Part shown: positions 1 through 5,936 of the stretch, piece by piece | How positions within the stretch are numbered: the first letter of the stretch is position 1 | Layout: every line of letters begins with the position of its first letter | NCBI GenBank assembly: GCA_028709405.1 | Contig: JAQVXB010000021.1 | Coordinates: 1 to 8,028, forward strand | DNA length: 8,028 bases | Source of the DNA: Candidatus Shapirobacteria bacterium | GTDB taxonomy: Bacteria; Patescibacteriota; Microgenomatia; UBA12405 | Direction of reading: 5' to 3' | Position numbers and translations under genes: made by a program | Notes under the pieces: generated by a model | Told to the model about the DNA's origin: nothing | Databases searched by the model: none | What the model saw: only the letters and a program-made list of their open reading frames with translations

Positions 1-348
1 TAAACCTTTAAAATCACGAAGTCGAGGTAAAACTAAATTAAATAATTTTTCAACAAAATCATACATTCTGGCTCCACGAAGAGTAACTTTTAGGGCTAAT
101 GGATCATTTTGACGAAGTTTAAAAGCAGAAACAGCTTTTTTAGCTTTACAAAGCATTGGTTTTTGACCAACAATAGCAACTAATTCTTCGGTGGCAGCGG
201 TGAGAGATTCTTGACTTTCACGGGCATCAGGAACACGATAATTAATGACTACTTTTTTAAGCTTTGGTAAAGAAAAAATATTTCTATCTTTTGAAGTAGC
301 TTTAATCAAATTTTCTTTAATAGTGGTTTCAATGGTAGTTTTTAACAT
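1..348 (-). CDS. rplE: 50S ribosomal protein L5, 5' part (runs off left edge)
   Basis: L5 binds 5S rRNA and sits in the central protuberance of the large subunit, contacting P-site tRNA. The window holds the first 116 codons of a family that is normally about 180 residues; the frame is open to base 1, so the gene is cut by the window edge rather than broken. Recognisable L5 stretches are KKVVINYRVPDARES near residues 31-45, VGQKPMLCKAKKAVSAFKLR in the middle, and KVTLRGARMYDFVEKL followed by PRLRDFKGL at the cut end, matching the family's RGxRMxEFxxRL and PRIRDFRG motifs. The start ATG (348-346) lies two bases after the rplX stop, giving the junction TAATTATG with no Shine-Dalgarno site, so translation is probably coupled to rplX. 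It is the last gene seen and belongs to the spc cluster. Confidence 0.96.
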   Translation of the reverse strand, partial: MLKTTIETTIKENLIKATSKDRNIFSLPKLKKVVINYRVPDARESQESLTAATEELVAIVGQKPMLCKAKKAVSAFKLRQNDPLALKVTLRGARMYDFVEKLFNLVLPRLRDFKGL

Positions 349-350
349 AA

Positions 351-677
351 TTATTTTTTAACAACTGGGGTGTCTAAAACAGATTTACACTTACGGCAAA
401 TTCTTGATTTTTCACCTGATTTATCAATTTGATAAGCAACTCTAACGGTTTTTTTACAACTGGGACAAATAAGAGCAACTTTAGAAACGGTTAAGCTTCT
501 TTCTTTTTCAATTATTGATCCTGGTCGACCTTGTGATGGTTTAATGTGTTTTTTAAAAAGATTTAAACCTTTTATTACAATTTTACCTACTTTTGGCATA
601 GATTTAACAACTAAACCTTCGCGGCCTTTATCTTTGCCGATGAGGACTTTAACATTATCGCCTTTTAAAATTTTCAT
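351..677 (-). CDS. rplX: 50S ribosomal protein L24 with zinc-ribbon cysteines
   Basis: L24 is an assembly-initiating protein that binds the 5' domain of 23S rRNA and sits near the exit tunnel. The product is 108 residues. The KOW-type N-terminal part is clear (KGDNVKVLIGKDKGREG at residues 5-21). A C-terminal zinc ribbon has two cysteine pairs, CPSC at 71-74 and CRKC at 94-97; many bacteria have these, while E. coli L24 lacks them. I chose the ATG at 677 because it begins the family-typical MKILKGD and is preceded nine bases upstream by a perfect AGGAGG. An in-frame ATG at 707 would add ten residues that overlap rplN and look unlike L24. The SD site is inside the last codons of rplN, and only one base separates the rplN stop from this start. 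Confidence 0.97.
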   Translation of the reverse strand: MKILKGDNVKVLIGKDKGREGLVVKSMPKVGKIVIKGLNLFKKHIKPSQGRPGSIIEKERSLTVSKVALICPSCKKTVRVAYQIDKSGEKSRICRKCKSVLDTPVVKK

Positions 678-678
678 A

Positions 679-1050
679 TTAATAAACCTCCTGGGCCATG
701 GAAGCAATCTTGTTGAATCCTAAATCTTTAATTTCACGAGCAATTGGTCCAAAAATTCTGGTACCTCGTGGGTTATTTTGAGAATCGATAACAACGCCAG
801 CATTATCATTAAAACGAATATACGAACCATCAGCTCGGCCAAATTCTTTTTTAGTACGGACAATAACCATCTTAACTTTTTCTTTTTTCTTAACTAAACC
901 ATTAGGAATAGCATCTTTTACTACAGCTAAAACAGTGTCACCAATTGAACCTTTTTTATGAAAATGACCTCTATAGACATGAATAACTTGGACAGATTTA
1001 GCTCCGCAATTGTCAGCTGGTTTGATAATACTTCTTAATTGAACAGACAT
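679..1050 (-). CDS. rplN: 50S ribosomal protein L14
   Basis: L14 binds 23S rRNA at the subunit interface and forms bridge B8 with 16S rRNA; it is also the docking site of the silencing factor RsfS. The product is 123 residues, the usual family length (E. coli 123). Diagnostic stretches are ADNCGAKSVQVIHVYRG near residues 12-28, the VVRTKKEFGRADGSYIRFNDNA block in the middle, and GTRIFGPIAREIKDLGFNKI near the C terminus. The start at 1050 lies two bases after the rpsQ stop (junction TAATTATG) without an SD. The 3' end carries the SD of rplX. The gene looks intact and ordinary. Confidence 0.98.
   Translation of the reverse strand: MSVQLRSIIKPADNCGAKSVQVIHVYRGHFHKKGSIGDTVLAVVKDAIPNGLVKKKEKVKMVIVRTKKEFGRADGSYIRFNDNAGVVIDSQNNPRGTRIFGPIAREIKDLGFNKIASMAQEVY
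687..692 (-). promoter_or_regulatory. Strong Shine-Dalgarno site for rplX
   Basis: The minus strand reads AGGAGG, a full match to the anti-SD core, nine bases before the rplX ATG at 677. It is encoded within the Gln-Glu-Val codons at the end of rplN. It stands out because most starts in this cluster have no SD, and it decides between the ATG at 677 and the upstream in-frame ATG at 707. Confidence 0.85.
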
Positions 1051-1052
1051 AA

Positions 1053-1313
1053 TTATTTAGACTTTTTGGTAATGGCTAAGGTAGTAAATCTTTTAAGCTT
1101 ACTTAAAGGTCGAGTTTCTCGAACTTTAACAATATCACCAATCTTGGCAGATAAATTGTTTTCAACATAAATATTTTTATGTTTTTTGACAATTTTCTTA
1201 TAAAGAGGGTGACGACGGGTATATTCAAGAGAAACCACGATAGTATTGGTCATTTTATCAGAAATGACTTTTCCATCAAAAGTTTTACCAATATTATTAA
1301 TTTTATTTATCAT
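1053..1313 (-). CDS. rpsQ: 30S ribosomal protein S17
   Basis: S17 is a primary 16S rRNA binding protein with an OB fold, needed for early assembly of the 30S body. The product is 86 residues, close to the usual 80-90. It shows the S17 pattern: GKVISDKMTNTIVVSLEYTR near residues 14-33, HPLYKKIVKKHKNIYV, then IGDIVKVRETRPLSKLKRF near 58-76. The ATG at 1313 lies inside the last codons of rpmC, so the genes overlap by 11 bases in different frames (ATGATAAATAA), which implies coupled translation. The preceding bases are purine-rich (GAAAAGAAAC) but make only a weak SD. The first eight residues (MINKINNI) are slightly longer than in E. coli, but no later ATG fits better. Confidence 0.97.
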   Translation of the reverse strand: MINKINNIGKTFDGKVISDKMTNTIVVSLEYTRRHPLYKKIVKKHKNIYVENNLSAKIGDIVKVRETRPLSKLKRFTTLAITKKSK

Positions 1314-1506
1314 GTTTCTTTTCTTGAATGAGAGTTGAGATTAAAGCAATCTCATATTTAATTTTGGCAAAGACTGAAGTATCTTTTTGATTTCCAGTAG
1401 CTGATTTAGCCTTGGTTTCAATAAATTTTTTACGAAGATCTAAAAGGTTTTTAGATAACTCTTCAATACTTTTTTGTCTGTAGGAAATTTTATCAGTTTT
1501 TTTCAT
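1303..1506 (-). CDS. rpmC: 50S ribosomal protein L29
   Basis: L29 is a small helical hairpin protein beside the exit tunnel, next to L23, and contributes to the docking area for nascent-chain factors. The product is 67 residues, as expected for the family. It is highly charged and has the two-helix pattern: SIEELSKNLLDLRKKFIETK near residues 13-32 and, after a short turn, SVFAKIKYEIALISTLIQEK. The usual 'LRFQxATGQLEN' turn appears here as AKSATGNQKDTS. The ATG at 1506 has an AGGGG site eight bases upstream that overlaps the rplP TAG stop. The gene lies between rplP and rpsQ, as expected for L29, and its 3' end overlaps rpsQ. Confidence 0.95.
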   Translation of the reverse strand: MKKTDKISYRQKSIEELSKNLLDLRKKFIETKAKSATGNQKDTSVFAKIKYEIALISTLIQEKKHDK

Positions 1507-1514
1507 AAAATCTA

Positions 1515-1519
1515 CCCCT
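1515..1519 (-). promoter_or_regulatory. Shine-Dalgarno-like site for rpmC
   Basis: The minus strand reads TAGGGGTAG eight bases before the rpmC ATG. AGGGG can pair with the anti-SD with one G-U wobble. The first bases are the TAG stop of rplP, so termination of rplP and initiation of rpmC occur on the same few bases. This is one of only three clear SD-like sites in the window. Confidence 0.6.
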
Positions 1520-1918
1520 ATTTTCGATTAACGATTTTGCATACAACTGGTAACTTAGCAGCAGCTAATTTAAGACCTTCTATGGCTTCGGCCTCAGTGA
1601 CACCAGAGACTTCGAAAATAATTCGACCTGTTTTGACTACAGCAACATAACCTTTAACATCACCTTTTCAGCACCCATAGTACCAGTACCTTTTTCAGTA
1701 AATGGTTTATCAGGAAATATACGACACCACATACGACCATTTCTTTTAGTAGAATGAGCGATGGCTCGACGAGCGGCTTCTAATTGATTGGCAGTAATCC
1801 AGCTACATTCAATAGACTTGAGACCGTATTCACCAAAAGCAACTAAGTTGCCCTTAGAATTTCCTCTCATTTTGCCTCGAAAGGCTTTTCTGTATTTAGT
1901 TCGACTTGGTTGCAACAT
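1518..1918 (-). CDS. rplP: 50S ribosomal protein L16, reading frame broken by a one-base deletion
   Basis: L16 organises the A-site region of the 50S subunit and is added late in assembly. The first 83 codons read as L16: MLQPSRTKYRKAFRGKMRG at the N terminus, then YGLKSIECSWITANQLEAAR near 31-50 and WCRIFPDKPFTEK near 64-76. In that frame a TAG ends the protein after 93 residues, with a meaningless tail. In the next frame the true C terminus follows (GDVKGYVAVVKTGRIIFEV, ending LAAAKLPVVCKIVNRK) to the TAG at 1518-1520. Restoring one G near 1669 would give the family's MGAGKGDV and a protein of about 133 residues, the normal length is about 136. A sequencing or assembly error is most likely because L16 is nearly universal; a real mutation or frameshifting cannot be excluded. 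The ATG at 1918 lies six bases after rpsC without an SD. Confidence 0.9.
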
Positions 1919-1924
1919 AATTGT

Positions 1925-2566
1925 TTAGGTTAAACATAAATAAACTTTAACTCCGATGTATCCTGATCTGGTTAGAGATGGACATTCGTGATAATCGATT
2001 ATTGATCTAAGCGTACTTAAAGGAACGGTGCCTTCTGAAAATTTTTCTCGACGACCAATTTCAGCTCCATTTATTCTTCCAGAAAGAATAACTTTAATAC
2101 CTTTGGCACCAGAAGAAATGGATCTTTCCATGGCGGATAAAACTACTCGACGGTAGGGCATTCTTTTGGTTAATTGGAAAGCAATTTTTTCAGCAATTAA
2201 TTTGGCAGAAAGATCGGCATGTTTGAATTCTTCAACTTGAATTTCAACACCTTGCTTACCACTAGCTTTAAAAAGAAGTCGTTGAACTTCTTTTTTGATT
2301 GTTTCTAATTCTTTACCACCACGACCAATTACAAGTCCAGGTCGAGAAACAACTAAAATCAATTTCATTTTTTTGACAGAGCGTTCGATTCTAATAGAGA
2401 CAATCCCGGCCGAATTAAATTTCTTTTGAAGGAAATCTCTAATTTTTTTATCTTCTAAAAGATAGACGGCATATTTTTTAGTGCCAGCATACCAAGAAGA
2501 TTGCCACTGAGGACTATTTTTTACAGTCTCTAATCTAAAACCAATTGGATTAATTTTTTGACCCAT
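1925..2566 (-). CDS. rpsC: 30S ribosomal protein S3
   Basis: S3 lies at the mRNA entry channel of the small subunit and, with S4 and S5, helps unwind mRNA. The product is 213 residues against 233 in E. coli. It begins with the invariant MGQKINPIGFRL; the KH type 2 domain has SRPGLVIGRGGKELETIKK with the GRGG loop at 81-84. The C-terminal domain shows AKLIAEKIAFQLTKRMPYRR near 121-140, GAKGIKVILSGRINGAEI, and EGTVPLSTLRSIIDY. It stops at IGVKVYLCLT, so the GEIL-type tail that usually follows the last strand is absent. The stop is TAA and the next gene starts six bases on, so the short end looks real. The ATG is two bases after the rplV stop (TAATTATG), with no SD. Confidence 0.98.
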   Translation of the reverse strand: MGQKINPIGFRLETVKNSPQWQSSWYAGTKKYAVYLLEDKKIRDFLQKKFNSAGIVSIRIERSVKKMKLILVVSRPGLVIGRGGKELETIKKEVQRLLFKASGKQGVEIQVEEFKHADLSAKLIAEKIAFQLTKRMPYRRVVLSAMERSISSGAKGIKVILSGRINGAEIGRREKFSEGTVPLSTLRSIIDYHECPSLTRSGYIGVKVYLCLT

Positions 2567-2568
2567 AA

Positions 2569-3033
2569 TTACTTTTGATTACCTTTAACATGTATAACTA
2601 GTCGACTATGTCTTTTTTGAATTAAACCTCTGGCGAACCTGGAGCCATGGGATTTGTCCATACGCTTAATTTTTAAAGCTTCGTCAACCTTAATAAGATC
2701 GAATTTTAAATTGTTGGTATCTAAATTGAAATTATTCTTAGCATCGGCAATTATGTTTTGAAGAGCTTTAACCATTATTCGAGCAGCTTTAGTGTTAGTA
2801 AATTTAAGTCTAGTTAAGGCTTCAACTGGAGACAATTTTTTAATGTTATCAACTAAAAGTCTTAATTTTCGAGGAGAAATCATAATATTTTTGTTGACAT
2901 ATTTTGCGATTTTACTAGTAGACACCTCAATTTTTGGAGTGGTGATTACTTTATTGACTTCTTTTTTAACAACAGCTTTCTTAATAGCTGGAGTTTTAAC
3001 TTTAGTAGTAGTTTTTTTAATAACTTTTGCCAT
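2569..3033 (-). CDS. rplV: 50S ribosomal protein L22 with lysine-rich N-terminal extension
   Basis: L22 binds all domains of 23S rRNA and sends a long beta hairpin into the exit tunnel. The product is 154 residues against about 110 usually. The core starts near residue 44 (YVNKNIMISPRKLRLLVDNI), continues through NTKAARIMVKALQNIIADA near 80-98, and has DLIKVDEALKIKRM and HGSRFARGLIQKRHSRLVIHV for the hairpin and last strand. Residues 1-42 are extra, with twelve lysines, two acidic residues and many Thr and Val, and are probably disordered. The ATG at 3033 is three bases after the rpsS stop and is the only start that fits the gene spacing; the next in-frame ATG (codon 51) would cut into the core fold. 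No SD is visible. Confidence 0.95.
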   Translation of the reverse strand: MAKVIKKTTTKVKTPAIKKAVVKKEVNKVITTPKIEVSTSKIAKYVNKNIMISPRKLRLLVDNIKKLSPVEALTRLKFTNTKAARIMVKALQNIIADAKNNFNLDTNNLKFDLIKVDEALKIKRMDKSHGSRFARGLIQKRHSRLVIHVKGNQK

Positions 3034-3036
3034 AGT

Positions 3037-3309
3037 TTACGTTTTTTCAATAACTCTTTTAACAACACGCCCATGACCTTTAAAGGTACGAGTTGCAGAA
3101 AATTCGCCTAAGCGATGACCAACCATATCTTCGGTAACATAGACATTAATAAATTTTTTACCATTATGAACTTCGAAATTTTTACCAACAAATTCTGGTG
3201 GAATTTGGCTTTTTCTGGCCCAAGTTTTGATGGCAACATTACCACCTTTAACCACTTTTTCAAGTAGTTTTTTGTCGATATATGGACCTTTTTTAGAACT
3301 TCTGGACAT
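3037..3309 (-). CDS. rpsS: 30S ribosomal protein S19
   Basis: S19 sits in the head of the small subunit with S13 and forms bridges to the central protuberance. The product is 90 residues, within the family norm of about 92. It begins MSRSSKKGPYIDKKLLEKV, then shows IKTWARKSQIPPEFVG near 27-42 and the strongly conserved end VGHRLGEFSATRTFKGHG near 63-80. The start at 3309 is two bases after the rplB stop, again TAATTATG with no SD. Nothing unusual is visible in the protein. Confidence 0.98.
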   Translation of the reverse strand: MSRSSKKGPYIDKKLLEKVVKGGNVAIKTWARKSQIPPEFVGKNFEVHNGKKFINVYVTEDMVGHRLGEFSATRTFKGHGRVVKRVIEKT

Positions 3310-3311
3310 AA

Positions 3312-4055
3312 TTACTTTCTGCGCTTAATTATTAATTTGTTGGAAGCTTTTTTACGTTTTCTGGTTTTTTTGAAGGCTGGTTTACCCCATTTAGTCTTTG
3401 GATGCATACCAATAGAAGAACGACCTTCACCACCTCCATGTGGATGTGAATGTGGATTTTGAGCCACACCTCGAACAGTTGGACGAATACCTCTAAGACG
3501 AGATTGACCGGCTTTAGTTAATTTTTGATTGGAATGATCGGAATTACCAATTTGACCAATAGTAGCAAAAGATTCAGAATTAAAAATTCTGATTTCACCA
3601 GAAGGTAATTTTATAGTGGCTTTGTTGCCATCAATACTTTGAATATAAGCTGCAGAACCGGCGCTTTTGATTAATTGAGCATTTTTACCTTTTTGAAAAG
3701 ACAAACAGTGAACAGGAACACCAACCGGGATATTTTTAAGAGGTAAACAATTTCCATCTTTGATGGGAGCATTTTGAGCAGAAACTATAACATCCCCAAC
3801 TTTTAAACCAGTTGGAGCTAGAATAAATGATTTAGCACCATCTTCATAAGATAAAAGAGCAATATCAGCGGTTCGACCAGGATCATATTCAATAGATACA
3901 ACCTTAGCTTTGATATCAATTTTATTTCTTTTCCAGTCAATTTCCCTTAAAAAACGTTTTTGTTCACCGCCACGATGACGAATAGAAATATGACCTTGAG
4001 CGTCTCGACCGCTAGTTTTTTTCTTAATAGTTAGTAATGATCGAATTCTAGTCAT
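3312..4055 (-). CDS. rplB: 50S ribosomal protein L2, lacking the usual N-terminal segment
   Basis: L2 is a core 23S rRNA binder near the peptidyl transferase centre and is needed for subunit joining. The product is 247 residues against about 273-276. The body is typical: IRHRGG at 25-30, FLREIDWKRNK, ILAPTGLKVGD, RPTVRGVAQNP at 191-201 and the invariant HPHGGGEGR at 204-212, including the histidine implicated in function. The start corresponds to about E. coli residue 27, so the KPTSPGRR strand is missing. An upstream start is not possible: an in-frame TAA (the rplW stop) lies only three bases before the ATG at 4055. The C terminus is lysine/arginine-rich as usual. No SD is seen. Confidence 0.97.
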   Translation of the reverse strand: MTRIRSLLTIKKKTSGRDAQGHISIRHRGGEQKRFLREIDWKRNKIDIKAKVVSIEYDPGRTADIALLSYEDGAKSFILAPTGLKVGDVIVSAQNAPIKDGNCLPLKNIPVGVPVHCLSFQKGKNAQLIKSAGSAAYIQSIDGNKATIKLPSGEIRIFNSESFATIGQIGNSDHSNQKLTKAGQSRLRGIRPTVRGVAQNPHSHPHGGGEGRSSIGMHPKTKWGKPAFKKTRKRKKASNKLIIKRRK

Positions 4056-4058
4056 AAA

Positions 4059-4355
4059 TTATTTAGTATTTAGTTTTAATAATTCAATTTTGGTATTTTT
4101 ATCAACCGTAATAATAGCTTTTTTAAGATCAGATTTTTTGATTGGTAATCTTTTTTTCCAATCAGTTTTATTTTTACCTTTGACAATAACAGTGTTAATA
4201 CTTAAAGGTTTAAGACCAAAAACTGATTCAAAAGAAGATTCTATTTGACCTTTAGTGGCATCTTTTTTTACCCAAAAGGTATATTTACCGTTTTCTTGTG
4301 ATAACAAGGTTTTTTCGGTAAAAACTGGTTTTAAAACTATTAAATTAGATTGCAT
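4059..4355 (-). CDS. rplW: 50S ribosomal protein L23
   Basis: L23 lies at the exit of the peptide tunnel and is the docking site of trigger factor and the signal recognition particle. The product is 98 residues, the normal size. It shows LKPVFTEKTLLS at residues 8-19; its Thr-Glu-Lys matches the family's SEK, with Glu14 at the position of the trigger-factor docking glutamate (Glu18 in E. coli). The YTFWVKKDATKGQIESSF strand-helix follows, then FGLKPLSINTVIVKGK near 46-61. The C-terminal region is lysine-rich. The start is two bases after the rplD stop without an SD. Confidence 0.96.
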   Translation of the reverse strand: MQSNLIVLKPVFTEKTLLSQENGKYTFWVKKDATKGQIESSFESVFGLKPLSINTVIVKGKNKTDWKKRLPIKKSDLKKAIITVDKNTKIELLKLNTK

Positions 4356-4357
4356 AT

Positions 4358-4993
4358 TTATTTAGATAAAGTGTCTAAGGCCTTTTTACTAAAAATCAAA
4401 AAATTTTGATTGGAAAGATCATAGACATTTAATGATTTAAGGGATAAAAGGTTAGTTTTAGGAATATTTCTAAAAGCTCTTTTAGTAACAGAAAGGGTTT
4501 CTGTTGTAATTATCCCAACTTTTGAACTTTTTGATAATACTTCATCTGAAGACTTAAGTCCAGTAATTAATTTAATTCCATCTTTAGTTTTTGGAGATAA
4601 ATCATCAAAAGAATCAATAATTATAATTTTTTTGTCTTTAGCAAATTTAGTAAGAATAGAATTGAGAGCAACAACCTTCATTTTTTTATTTAGATTAAGT
4701 TTATAGTTTTGAAGGCCGTCTGGACCTAGAGCACTGCCGCCGCCAACAAAAATTGGAGCTGTTCGGTTACCATGGCGAGCACGACCAGTACCTTTTTGAG
4801 CCCAAACTTTTTGACGAGTACCAGCAACTTCAGATCTAGTTTTTGCTTTAGCATAAGAAGATCTTTGATTGGCTAGATAAACACGGATGGCTTGAGAGAT
4901 TAATTTTTCAGAAATTTTAGTATCAAATATTTCCTTTGGTAAGGCTATTTCTCCAACTTTTTCTGCTTTAATGTTATAGATTTGAGCTTTCAT
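4358..4993 (-). CDS. rplD: 50S ribosomal protein L4
   Basis: L4 binds 23S rRNA and its long loop, with L22, lines the tunnel constriction; in enterobacteria L4 also represses the S10 operon. The product is 211 residues (usual 200-210). The extended loop is plain: TRSEVAGTRQKVWAQKGTG at 52-70 and RARHGNRTAPIFVGGG at 71-86. The rest is the usual alternating strand and helix fold, with KKIIIIDSFD near 121-130. I start it at the ATG at 4993 (MKAQIYNIK), two bases after the rplC stop. An in-frame ATG at 5023 would add ten residues and overlap rplC by 28 bases without resembling L4. The S10 leader used for L4 autoregulation in E. coli is not recognisable, because tuf lies directly upstream of rpsJ. 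Confidence 0.96.
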   Translation of the reverse strand: MKAQIYNIKAEKVGEIALPKEIFDTKISEKLISQAIRVYLANQRSSYAKAKTRSEVAGTRQKVWAQKGTGRARHGNRTAPIFVGGGSALGPDGLQNYKLNLNKKMKVVALNSILTKFAKDKKIIIIDSFDDLSPKTKDGIKLITGLKSSDEVLSKSSKVGIITTETLSVTKRAFRNIPKTNLLSLKSLNVYDLSNQNFLIFSKKALDTLSK

Positions 4994-4995
4994 AG

Positions 4996-5616
4996 TTAGA
5001 CGGTCTTTTTGATGGTAACCCAAGAATTAAAATGGCCTGGGAAAGAACCACTAATTAATATTTCGTTATTTTCAGGATTAATAGAAATTATTTTTAAATT
5101 TTCAATGGTTTTGGTGACATTACCCATATGTCCTGGCATTTTTTTACCACGAACAACTTTACTTGGGGTTTGGGCACCTATAGAACCCGGATGACGGACT
5201 CGGTCAGAAGAACCTCTAATTGGTTGCTTTTTAAAACCATGTCTTTTGATAACACCAGCAAATCCACGACCTTTGGAAATACCGGTAATATCAATATTTT
5301 CGCCGGCAGTAAAAACTGTATCGACGGAAATACTGCTGCCAATTTCAGGGGTTTGATCAGAAGTTAATTCAAACTCTTGAAAACCTTTTGGAGTAGCTTC
5401 TATTTTTAATTTGTTTAGTTTGGTCGAAGTTGATTTGTCTAACTTTTTGCGTTGACCATAAGCGACTTGAACAGCTTGGTAGTCATCTTTTTCTTTATTT
5501 TTAATTTGAGTAACAATTAAAGGTAAAGCAACACATTTAGTGACAGCAATTCTTTTGCCGTCTTCGGTATAGATGCTGGTCATTTGACCTTTTTTAACGA
5601 GAAATCCTGAAATCAT
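4996..5616 (-). CDS. rplC: 50S ribosomal protein L3
   Basis: L3 is an early assembly protein whose extension reaches toward the peptidyl transferase centre. The product is 206 residues, close to the E. coli 209. Key stretches are SKGRGFAGVIKRHGF at 114-128, RHPGSIGAQTPSKV at 141-154 and GKKMPGHMGN at 157-166. Two details differ from most bacteria. The N terminus reads VKKGQMTSIYTEDG where GKKVGMTxIFTEDG is usual. The GSIGAQTPSKV stretch is one residue shorter than GSIGQNQTPGKV of E. coli, and the glutamine that PrmB methylates there is replaced by alanine. The start at 5616 is four bases after the rpsJ stop; no SD is seen. Confidence 0.97.
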   Translation of the reverse strand: MISGFLVKKGQMTSIYTEDGKRIAVTKCVALPLIVTQIKNKEKDDYQAVQVAYGQRKKLDKSTSTKLNKLKIEATPKGFQEFELTSDQTPEIGSSISVDTVFTAGENIDITGISKGRGFAGVIKRHGFKKQPIRGSSDRVRHPGSIGAQTPSKVVRGKKMPGHMGNVTKTIENLKIISINPENNEILISGSFPGHFNSWVTIKKTV

Positions 5617-5620
5617 AATT

Positions 5621-5932
5621 TTACATTTTAACTTCTATTTCCACACCAGATGGTAAATCTAAATGCTGGAGACTATCTACGGTTCGAAGGCTAGTATTTG
5701 AAATATCGATAAGACGCTTATGAGTGAGAATTTGAAAATGCTCACGGGCATTTTTGTCGGTATGAGGACTAGTTAGAACAACAAGAGTTTTTTTCTCAGT
5801 AGGTAAAGGAATTGGACCTTCCACCTGAGCACCAGCAGTAACCGCAGTCTCGACGATTTTAATTGCCGCCTCATCGATAATACGATGATCGAAAGATTTT
5901 AATCGGATTCGAATGCGGTTACCTTTGGTCAT
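5621..5932 (-). CDS. rpsJ: 30S ribosomal protein S10 (NusE)
   Basis: S10 is part of the 30S head and, as NusE, pairs with NusB in transcription antitermination. The product is 103 residues, identical in length to E. coli. It reads IRIRLKSFDHRIIDEAAIKI near 7-26, then GAQVEGPIPLPTEK near 34-47, the loop TSPHTDKNAREHFQILTHKR and the terminal SLQHLDLPSGVEIEV. The gene follows tuf by four bases, with no SD and no promoter or leader of its own, so it must be transcribed with tuf. This differs from E. coli, where rpsJ heads its own operon. Confidence 0.98.
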   Translation of the reverse strand: MTKGNRIRIRLKSFDHRIIDEAAIKIVETAVTAGAQVEGPIPLPTEKKTLVVLTSPHTDKNAREHFQILTHKRLIDISNTSLRTVDSLQHLDLPSGVEIEVKM

Positions 5933-5936
5933 AAAT

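Noticed and set aside
678..707. Longer start for rplX at 707
   Set aside because: It would add MLPWPRRFIN, which is unlike L24 and overlaps rplN, while the inner ATG at 677 has a perfect SD.
1655..1672. Programmed -1 frameshifting as the way rplP is read
   Set aside because: The bases at the junction (T GAA AAG G) do not form a good X XXY YYZ slippery site, and no clear stem-loop or pseudoknot follows. A missing G explains the sequence and restores a conserved motif.
2792..3076. Plus-strand open frame of 94 codons with hydrophobic product
   Set aside because: It is the antisense of rplV and rpsS; its run of Leu, Ile, Val and Phe reflects the lysine-rich sense strand. No SD or family resemblance.
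4994..5023. Longer start for rplD at 5023
   Set aside because: The added MGYHQKDRLT overlaps the end of rplC and is unlike L4; the inner ATG fits the spacing seen throughout the cluster.
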